From contig JACCZZ010000045.1 in assembly GCA_013695715.1 (NCBI GenBank), positions 1-7,916 on the forward strand: DNA of 7,916 nt, in the 5' to 3' direction. Origin of the DNA: Chitinophagales bacterium (GTDB lineage: Bacteria; Bacteroidota; Bacteroidia; Chitinophagales; UBA10324). Positions within the stretch are counted from its first letter, which is position 1. Each line of letters begins with the position of its first letter. Of the stretch, positions 1 through 4,324 are shown in pieces. The position numbers and the translations under genes are program-made. The notes below the pieces were generated by a model, which worked only from the letters and a program-made list of their open reading frames with translations, did no database searches and was not told the origin of the DNA.

Positions 1-388
1 CTACATGCACGAATATCATTTCATCGGCATCAGCATTTTTAATAAAATATTTATTCGTGGATTTCTTAGGCGCAGCAAGCGCTATTTGTATATCGTTGTT
101 TGCCAATACATATTTTCTGCTTTTCAGAAAATCATCTTCAGGCTTGATATCAAACCCCTGAAAGCTGCGGTGTAGCATTTGTTTCGGTGTTGCCACTTTA
201 GGCTGCACTGAAAAAGGTTCATCAACAGATTTTATGGCTGTAGGTGGATGATTATGGTATAAAAGAGAGTAGATGCTGGAAAACCCTTCTGTAGAAAACA
301 ATTGCTCCGAATATAGCTCACCGTTTGGCTTACGGAATTGTGTGTGCCGCTTTGGTGGAACTATTCCCTGCTTATGGTAATAAGGCAT
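1..388 (-). CDS. hmgA: Homogentisate 1,2-dioxygenase, N-terminal part (cut by window edge)
   Basis: The minus strand reads from ATG at 388 to the window edge without a stop, giving 129 codons; the 3' two thirds lie outside. The start MPYYHKQGIVPPKRHTQFRK, then SEQLFSTEGFSSIYSLLYH followed by HPPT, is the characteristic N-terminus of homogentisate dioxygenases. The family opens the aromatic ring of homogentisate with O2 to give maleylacetoacetate, in cytoplasmic tyrosine/phenylalanine breakdown. The Fe(II) ligands (two His, one Glu) are in the C-terminal half, so catalytic integrity cannot be judged here. The start is fixed by the family-typical MPYYHK beginning. No Shine-Dalgarno precedes it, but a TACCTTTG box lies about 20 bases upstream, so it probably has its own promoter rather than depending on arfB 108 bases upstream. 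Identity comes from recalled family sequence, not a search. Confidence 0.9.
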   Translation of the reverse strand, partial: MPYYHKQGIVPPKRHTQFRKPNGELYSEQLFSTEGFSSIYSLLYHNHPPTAIKSVDEPFSVQPKVATPKQMLHRSFQGFDIKPEDDFLKSRKYVLANNDIQIALAAPKKSTNKYFIKNADADEMIFVHV

Positions 389-407
389 GAGTAAATATTT
401 GGGAACT

Positions 408-415
408 CAAAGGTA
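408..415 (-). promoter_or_regulatory. Candidate Bacteroidota -7 box (TACCTTTG) for hmgA
   Basis: On the minus strand this reads TACCTTTG, an exact match to the TAnnTTTG -7 consensus used by the Bacteroidota primary sigma factor. It ends 19 bases before the hmgA ATG, which implies a very short leader. I see no convincing -33 TTG element at the usual spacing, so support rests on one box plus its position. Confidence 0.45.
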
Positions 416-469
416 GATATTGCAGAGCAGATTAATATAGCTAAACCTGAATGCTCCCATACGAAAGTT

Positions 470-492
470 GTTTAATATCTCGTAAATTAAAC
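470..492 (-). terminator. Weak AT-rich hairpin after arfB
   Basis: A perfect 7-base inverted repeat (GTTTAAT at 470-476, ATTAAAC at 486-492, 9-base loop) starts a few bases past the arfB stop. The stem has a single G-C pair and no T run follows it on the minus strand, so termination would be weak at best. It may be chance in AT-rich DNA. Confidence 0.2.
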
Positions 493-496
493 TATG

Positions 497-904
497 TCAT
501 AGATCAAATCTCTTGCTCCTCATTTGTTTCTTCTCCGAAACCATCTTCTTGCCCTCTAAACGCCTGGCAACTACCGCGGCAGAGGGCTTACTTTTGATCC
601 GTTTCTTTTTCTTTTTTAAAGCTTTGCTTATGAGTTCATGAAATTTTTCTATCGCGATTTCTTTGTTGCGAAGTTGCGACCGCGTCTCCTGAGATTCTAA
701 AAGTAATACCCCATCGGCATTAATGCGATTCGAAAGTTTTTCCAGGATCATCTCTTTTTGTTCTTCATTAAGCTGCAAAGATTTTTTTACCTTGAAGTAT
801 AATTCTACTTTGGAAGATACTTTGTTCACGTGCTGACCGCCCTTACCACTGCTTCGTACGGCTTTAAATTTTAGTTCAGCATGTAATAAATCAGCGTTGT
901 ACAT
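497..904 (-). CDS. arfB: Alternative ribosome-rescue peptidyl-tRNA hydrolase ArfB (YaeJ family)
   Basis: A 135-residue protein with the class-I release-factor core RSSGKGGQHVNKVSSKVEL; the catalytic GGQ is residues 22-24. A basic tail follows (about residues 96-135: a KKKKKR run, KSKPS, then ARRLEGKK and SEKKQMRSKRF). This is the ArfB/ICT1 layout: the GGQ domain hydrolyses peptidyl-tRNA on stalled ribosomes and the tail occupies the empty mRNA channel. It lacks the stop-codon-reading domains of RF1/RF2, and its length is normal for ArfB. I chose ATG 904 over an in-frame ATG at 952. The 16 extra residues from 952 have no family counterpart and would be encoded by the terminator hairpin of the upstream gene. 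No Shine-Dalgarno is seen. It lies between a T9SS protein gene and hmgA on the same strand; the terminator suggests separate transcription from the former. Confidence 0.92.
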   Translation of the reverse strand: MYNADLLHAELKFKAVRSSGKGGQHVNKVSSKVELYFKVKKSLQLNEEQKEMILEKLSNRINADGVLLLESQETRSQLRNKEIAIEKFHELISKALKKKKKRIKSKPSAAVVARRLEGKKMVSEKKQMRSKRFDL

Positions 905-920
905 TAGAATATAAATCAGG

Positions 921-948
921 AAAAACCCTGCAGGTTGGTGCAGGGTTT
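921..948 (-). terminator. Strong intrinsic terminator of the 341-residue T9SS protein gene
   Basis: A perfect 10-base inverted repeat (AAACCCTGCA at 923-932, TGCAGGGTTT at 939-948) encloses a 6-base loop. On the minus strand the stem holds a CCCTGCA/TGCAGGG core and runs into five T residues (925-921). It begins 14 bases past the stop at 963, the expected place for a Rho-independent terminator. The stem is symmetrical, but on the plus strand it ends in only three T residues and there is no plus-strand gene upstream. Confidence 0.8.
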
Positions 949-962
949 CCAATATAGTAAAA

Positions 963-1988
963 TTACTGCTTCACAATTTTTCTGGTGAAGAGATCACGAT
1001 TATCCATTTTCATTTTAATGAAATAAACACCATCCGGAACATCTTCCAGATTAACCTGACGTGAATACATTCCAGCCGGAACATTGGCACAATCTATCAC
1101 CTTCACTTGCTGGCCCGATGTAGAATATAAAGCCAAATTAACAAACCCTGATTCCTCAAGATTAACATTAATTAAAGCATTATTCACTGTAGGATTTGGA
1201 AATAATTGAATATTAGAATTTGACGACAGCAAGTCTTCTGTAGAAACAAAACCGGGGTAATATGAAACAGACTTTGTGTTAAACGTGAGTCCTAGAACAG
1301 AAGTTGTGATATAAGAGATACTTACCAACACATTTTTATTGCCCTCGACGATCCAATTATAAGTAGTTGTTTCGCTTGTACTGGTTATTGGACCCGTTCC
1401 ATAGTCAATAACATCAAAAAAACTCTGGGTATATTTTATCCGTAATACATTGTTTATAGTTCCTGTCGGCATTATCAATGTACCATATCCATCGGCAAGA
1501 AAAGTTGCAGTGCCAGTCCGATTATTGGTAAATGTTAGAATAGTATATGAGCCGGCCATGTCATCTGTAAAAGAAGTGTTGTATGTAATAGGATAGGAAA
1601 GAACTTTTTGAGAATTGGTGTATTGAAAAACATAACTTGAATTAGCTAAACCCAGCAAAGAGATATCATTTCCAGATATGTCGTAATATGAATAGCTGCC
1701 GCTATCAGCATCAAACGCCAGATCTGCCGATGGAAAATCAGTATCAAAAGGTGTACTTGCTGGAGAAACAGCCGATTGGGTGGAAAGAATTCCTGTAGGA
1801 GCAAGATCAGAAAAATCCCATGTTTGATTTGCACCTGCTGGCCCTTCACTAAAATTTGTATCAGCCTCCTGACGGATTAATATGTCACCAACAGCATACA
1901 TATTCGCGGCTGTTATAACAGGTTGTGCTTTTCCGATAGTTAAAAAAAGAAAAAACACGGGGAGGTAAACGAGTAATTGTTTTTTCAT
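963..1988 (-). CDS. T9SS type A sorting-domain protein of unknown function
   Basis: A 341-residue secreted protein. Residues 1-21 form a signal peptide (MKK, a hydrophobic core LLVYLPVFFLFLTIG, likely cleavage after KA). Residues 22 to about 250 are rich in Ser, Thr, Tyr and aromatic residues in a beta-strand-like pattern, with the segment ADGYGTLIMPTGTINNVLRI near 166-184. I associate that motif with Bacteroidota surface proteins of unknown role. Residues about 260-341 are a type A T9SS sorting domain: QLFPNPTVNN, then STSGQQV, VPAGMYSRQVNL, DGVYFIKM and the basic end RKIVKQ. The family expectation is export by Sec, then T9SS crossing of the outer membrane with removal of this domain and release or anchoring. 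No catalytic motif is visible, so no molecular function is offered. It has its own terminator downstream and diverges from rplU. Confidence 0.85.
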   Translation of the reverse strand: MKKQLLVYLPVFFLFLTIGKAQPVITAANMYAVGDILIRQEADTNFSEGPAGANQTWDFSDLAPTGILSTQSAVSPASTPFDTDFPSADLAFDADSGSYSYYDISGNDISLLGLANSSYVFQYTNSQKVLSYPITYNTSFTDDMAGSYTILTFTNNRTGTATFLADGYGTLIMPTGTINNVLRIKYTQSFFDVIDYGTGPITSTSETTTYNWIVEGNKNVLVSISYITTSVLGLTFNTKSVSYYPGFVSTEDLLSSNSNIQLFPNPTVNNALINVNLEESGFVNLALYSTSGQQVKVIDCANVPAGMYSRQVNLEDVPDGVYFIKMKMDNRDLFTRKIVKQ

Positions 1989-2045
1989 AAGTATAGCTTT
2001 AAGTTTAGATTGACAGTAAGATATAATTATAAAAACCTTCCAAAA

Positions 2046-2053
2046 TAAAGGTA
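2046..2053 (-). promoter_or_regulatory. Possible -7 box (TACCTTTA) for the 341-residue T9SS gene
   Basis: The minus strand reads TACCTTTA, one base off TAnnTTTG, 57 bases before the ATG at 1988. No -33 TTG element is apparent at the usual distance. It lies in the divergent spacer shared with rplU. Confidence 0.3.
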
Positions 2054-2122
2054 AAGTAATCTTCTGCGAAAGCCTCAGGTATTTATGACCTTATCTCGAT
2101 TTTTATTTACCACAGGAAGTTT

Positions 2123-2130
2123 TATCTTTG
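2123..2130 (+). promoter_or_regulatory. Candidate Bacteroidota -7 box (TATCTTTG) for rplU-rpmA
   Basis: An exact TAnnTTTG match (TATCTTTG) lies 26 bases before the rplU ATG, as expected for a ribosomal-protein operon promoter in this phylum. The -33 position is T-rich (about 2099-2106) but shows no clear TTG. There is no L21-type leader structure that I recognise. Confidence 0.55.
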
Positions 2131-2156
2131 CCACCCGCAATTCAAAATTATAGATC

Positions 2157-2456
2157 ATGTACACGATTGTAGCCATTGCTGGCCAGCAATTTAAAGTAGA
2201 GGCCGGAAACGAAATTTTTGTTCATCGGCTTCAGGGAAATGCAGGTGACAAAGTGGAATTTGATCAGGTGCTTTTACAGATTTCAGATGGTGGAATTGTT
2301 AAGAACGTGGCGGCTCCTAAAGTTTCGGCTACTATAGTTGATCATATGAAGGGAGATAAGGTTATTGCTTTCAAGAAGAAGCGCAGGAAAGGCTATAAAA
2401 AGAAGATCGGCCATCGTCAATATTTTACAAGAATTAAGATTGACGAAATCGCATAA
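2157..2456 (+). CDS. rplU: 50S ribosomal protein L21
   Basis: A 99-residue protein, full length for L21 (usually about 100-105). The N-terminus MYTIVAIAGQQFKVEAGN is the family's usual beta strand with the GKQ/GQQ-F-V motif. The C-terminal signature KKKRRKGYKKKIGHRQYFTR (residues about 73-92) is the rRNA-contacting part. L21 binds 23S rRNA in the large subunit. The start is set by the family-typical first residues; no Shine-Dalgarno is present. rpmA follows 59 bases later, the near-universal rplU-rpmA pairing, so the two are very likely co-transcribed from the TATCTTTG box upstream. Nothing is truncated. Confidence 0.97.
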   Translation: MYTIVAIAGQQFKVEAGNEIFVHRLQGNAGDKVEFDQVLLQISDGGIVKNVAAPKVSATIVDHMKGDKVIAFKKKRRKGYKKKIGHRQYFTRIKIDEIA

Positions 2457-2515
2457 TACCCATTGCTGCTTACTCAAGAAAACCCAAGTAAAAGATTAAA
2501 AAATTTAATTAGTTT

Positions 2516-2788
2516 ATGGCACATAAAAAAGGCGAGGGCAGTTCTAAAAACGGTCGCGATTCGCATTCCCAGCGACTCGGAATAAAAATTTATGGAGGTC
2601 AGGCCGCTATTCCTGGAAACATAATCGTTCGTCAGCGTGGTACTAAATTCTGGCCTGGAAAAGGAGTTGATATGGGTAAGGATCATACCATATTTGCAAA
2701 GGTAAAGGGAATTGTTCAATTTCGTCGTAAGAGGGATGAACGCAATTACATCAGCGTGATACCTATTGAGCAAAACCAGGTTAACTAA
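2516..2788 (+). CDS. rpmA: 50S ribosomal protein L27
   Basis: A 90-residue L27. It begins directly with [16 protein letters not shown], so the flexible tail that reaches the peptidyl-transferase centre is made in final form. It lacks the N-terminal extension that Firmicutes remove with the Prp protease. The core motifs GGQAA, then [11 protein letters not shown], then GKDHTIFA are intact. The loop between RGTKF and GKDH reads WPGKGVDM, where many L27 proteins have a form like xxGxNVGx; I treat this as lineage variation. The C-terminus runs a few residues past the usual SV(V/I)P end. It pairs with rplU 59 bases upstream and converges on the frameshifted SemiSWEET gene. Confidence 0.97.
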   Translation: MAHKKGEGSSKNGRDSHSQRLGIKIYGGQAAIPGNIIVRQRGTKFWPGKGVDMGKDHTIFAKVKGIVQFRRKRDERNYISVIPIEQNQVN

Positions 2789-2813
2789 ACTTTTCTCATT
2801 AAAATAAAAAGTT
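2788..2813 (+). terminator. Possible weak hairpin after rpmA
   Basis: AACTTTT (2788-2794) and AAAAGTT (2807-2813) form a 7-base inverted repeat starting at the last base of the rpmA stop codon. The stem has one G-C pair and no T run follows. The position fits an operon end, but the structure is too weak to be sure. Confidence 0.25.
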
Positions 2814-2880
2814 GCCCTCTGGCTGTGGCTCGGGAAACTAACAACGCCTCGCTCATTCCAGATTACGAAGAATAGCAACA
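2814..2880. other. GC-rich non-coding segment between convergent genes
   Basis: The first 50 bases here are about 58 percent G+C by hand count, clearly above the AT-rich spacers elsewhere in the window. It holds no tRNA, no start with a plausible gene and no strong hairpin. A minus-strand reading frame crosses it but runs antisense through rpmA and looks spurious. It could be a dispersed intergenic repeat or decayed sequence; a single window cannot tell. Confidence 0.2.
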
Positions 2881-2896
2881 AAAGGTTTAGACTATT

Positions 2897-3152
2897 CTAC
2901 TTGAACTTCATCTTAAAATAAAGCAGTGCCAAACATAGAATCAGCGTAACTGAATTTGCAGCCATAATCGGAATGCTGTTTACTTTCCAGCCATAAATAC
3001 AACCAGAGAAAGATACCCGCTGAAAACATGCCGAACATTCCTAACGACAGATCTTTTGCTGATCGCGATCTCCAGGTTTTTATTACCTGGGGAAGAAAGG
3101 AAATGGTAGTAAGAACACCAGCAATCAATCCTAAAGCATCGTTAGAGTTCAT
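2897..3152 (-). pseudogene. SemiSWEET-type sugar transporter (PQ-loop/MtN3 family), +1 frameshifted
   Basis: The minus-strand ATG at 3152 starts MNSNDALGLIAGVLTTISFL, then PQVIKTWRSRSAKDLSLGMF. This is a SemiSWEET N-terminus: helix 1, the PQ motif, the basic KTWRSRSAKDLS loop, then helix 2 ending GIFLWL. As written, the frame then turns hydrophilic (YLWLESKQHSDYGCK) and stops at 2913, giving 79 residues without helix 3. In the neighbouring frame the family sequence resumes at once: IYGWKVNSIPIMAANS, VTLILCLALLYF, then KMKFK and a TAG at 2899-2897. Dropping one base near 2999 (TTG-T-ATT to TTG-ATT) restores W-L-I-Y-G-W and an 84-residue, full-length, three-helix protein. SemiSWEETs work as dimers moving sugars across the inner membrane. 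The lesion could be a real mutation or a sequencing/assembly error; no slippery site suggests programmed shifting. It lies 55 bases after the asparaginase gene and is probably co-transcribed. Confidence 0.85.
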
Positions 3153-3207
3153 ATAGATTAAAACTGTTCAGGGAGATTTATTTAATTGAGATTCCTTCCG
3201 AATTCGT

Positions 3208-4131
3208 TCACTTATAAATTGCAATTACAGGTTCTTCAGCGCTTTTCCAATAACCCCGATACATTCCTTTTGAATTAAAGGGCATTTCAATATTTCCAAA
3301 AGAATCTATTGCTATCAAACCACCCTCTGCCCCAAATTCTACCAGTTTGTGATTCACTACTAAGTCCGTCGCTTCCTTCAAAAGCATATCCTTATATTCC
3401 ATCAATGCAGCTACATCGTATGCAACCACAGCACGAATAAAATATTCTCCATGACCAGTGCACGATACCGCACAGGTTCTGTTATTAGCATACGTTCCTG
3501 CGCCAATCATTGGGCTGTCACCAACTCTTCCAAAGCGTTTATTGGTGATACCTCCTGTGGAAGTGGCTGCTGCTAAATTCCCTTGCTGATCTAATGCCAC
3601 GGCTCCTACAGTTCCAAACTTCTTTTCACCTCCATGATCAAGTTGCATCAGCTCATTTGCAGTTGCATGTTGCCATTGTTCATATCTCTGAGTAGTAAAG
3701 AAGTACTCATCTGGTGCAAAAGCAATTCCGCGCCAACGTGCAAATTCTTCAGCACCCTCTGCGCAGAGAAATACATGCTCTGAATGCTGCATCACCTCTT
3801 TTGCAAGCGTAATGGGGTTCTTGATATTCTTAACACACGAAATGGCACCTGCTTTTAGAAACTTGCCATCCATGATAGAAGCATCCAGCTCATGTTTTCC
3901 CTCGTGATTGAACACAGCTCCACGCCCTGCATTAAAGCATGGGTTATCTTCTAAACATCTAATTGCAGCTTCCACAGCATCAACAGCGTTTCCACCTTTT
4001 TCAATAATAACATAGCCCACAGTAAGTGCTTCTCTCAGGGCCTGAGTGTAGATATCTTCCTTTTCACGAGTCATTTTGTCCTGAAGAATGGTACCAGCTC
4101 CACCGTGAACAGCAATCCCGAACTTTCTCAT
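3208..4131 (-). CDS. iaaA: Isoaspartyl peptidase / plant-type L-asparaginase (Ntn hydrolase)
   Basis: A 307-residue protein. The N-terminus is FGIAVHGGAGTI; NAGRGAVF lies near 67-74 and ELDASIMDG near 81-89. The autocleavage motif is G173-T174 in KFGTVGAVALD. Thr174 would be the new N-terminal nucleophile after self-cleavage into alpha and beta chains. The other active-site residues, placed by manual comparison with E. coli EcAIII, are all present: Thr192 in STGGITNK, Arg202 and Asp205 in GRVGDSP, Thr225 in SCTGHGE. The family hydrolyses beta-aspartyl (isoaspartyl) dipeptides and, more weakly, L-asparagine. No signal peptide is seen, so it is probably cytoplasmic. Length is normal. It precedes the SemiSWEET gene and diverges from the lysyl-oxidase-like gene. 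The gene name follows the E. coli homologue. Confidence 0.93.
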   Translation of the reverse strand: MRKFGIAVHGGAGTILQDKMTREKEDIYTQALREALTVGYVIIEKGGNAVDAVEAAIRCLEDNPCFNAGRGAVFNHEGKHELDASIMDGKFLKAGAISCVKNIKNPITLAKEVMQHSEHVFLCAEGAEEFARWRGIAFAPDEYFFTTQRYEQWQHATANELMQLDHGGEKKFGTVGAVALDQQGNLAAATSTGGITNKRFGRVGDSPMIGAGTYANNRTCAVSCTGHGEYFIRAVVAYDVAALMEYKDMLLKEATDLVVNHKLVEFGAEGGLIAIDSFGNIEMPFNSKGMYRGYWKSAEEPVIAIYK

Positions 4132-4162
4132 AAATGCTGGTAAAAATAATCATTCATCATCA

Positions 4163-4178
4163 GCACCTGGTGAGGTGC
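4163..4178. repeat. Short perfect hairpin upstream of the asparaginase gene
   Basis: GCACCT, loop GGTG, AGGTGC: a 6-base GC-rich stem with a 4-base loop, 32 bases before the asparaginase ATG and probably in its leader. No T run follows on either strand, so it is not a terminator. It could be a leader structure or operator, or chance. Confidence 0.3.
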
Positions 4179-4210
4179 CCATTAGACTACCATTCTCCTG
4201 TCTCGCCTTT

Positions 4211-4247
4211 GTTAAAGCATTCGGTAATTATGGATGAATTGTTTAAC
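4211..4247. repeat. Imperfect dyad in divergent spacer, possible operator
   Basis: Two 12-base arms (4211-4222 and 4236-4247) are complementary at 10 of 12 positions around a 13-base spacer: outer GTTAAA/TTTAAC, inner ATTC/GAAT, two mismatches between them. It lies midway between the divergent asparaginase and lysyl-oxidase-like genes, about 80 bases from each, a typical place for a shared dimeric regulator site. No regulator gene is nearby, so function is inference. Confidence 0.35.
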
Positions 4248-4304
4248 TGCCAACAAAGTAAAAGGACAGCCCATGAGACGAATTAGTACTTTAGTGCAGG
4301 CATT

Positions 4305-4312
4305 TATCTTCG
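4305..4312 (+). promoter_or_regulatory. Possible -7 box (TATCTTCG) for the lysyl-oxidase-like gene
   Basis: TATCTTCG is one base off TAnnTTTG and ends 12 bases before the ATG at 4325, which would give a very short leader. No clear -33 TTG element is seen. Confidence 0.35.
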
Positions 4313-4324
4313 TTAAGTATTGTT

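Noticed and set aside
2283..2477. 64-codon minus-strand frame antisense to rplU
   Set aside because: It is antisense to a certain ribosomal protein gene and has no family features.
2645..2685. The L27 loop WPGKGVDM as a functional oddity
   Set aside because: The surrounding L27 motifs are intact and this loop varies between lineages, so it is more likely lineage variation than a special ribosome.
2474..2881. 135-codon minus-strand reading frame antisense to rpmA and the following spacer
   Set aside because: It overlaps the whole of rpmA on the opposite strand, has no recognisable protein pattern and no promoter or family support. It is a shadow of a real ribosomal gene.
2814..2900. tRNA or small RNA gene in the GC-rich spacer
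   Set aside because: No T-loop sequence (GTTCRANNC-like) and no cloverleaf arms could be found on either strand.
2985..3005. Programmed ribosomal frameshift in the SemiSWEET gene
   Set aside because: The junction TTG-TAT-TTA-TGG has no slippery heptamer, no rare-codon or stop-codon arrangement typical of +1 sites and no obvious stimulating structure. A mutation or sequence error is simpler.
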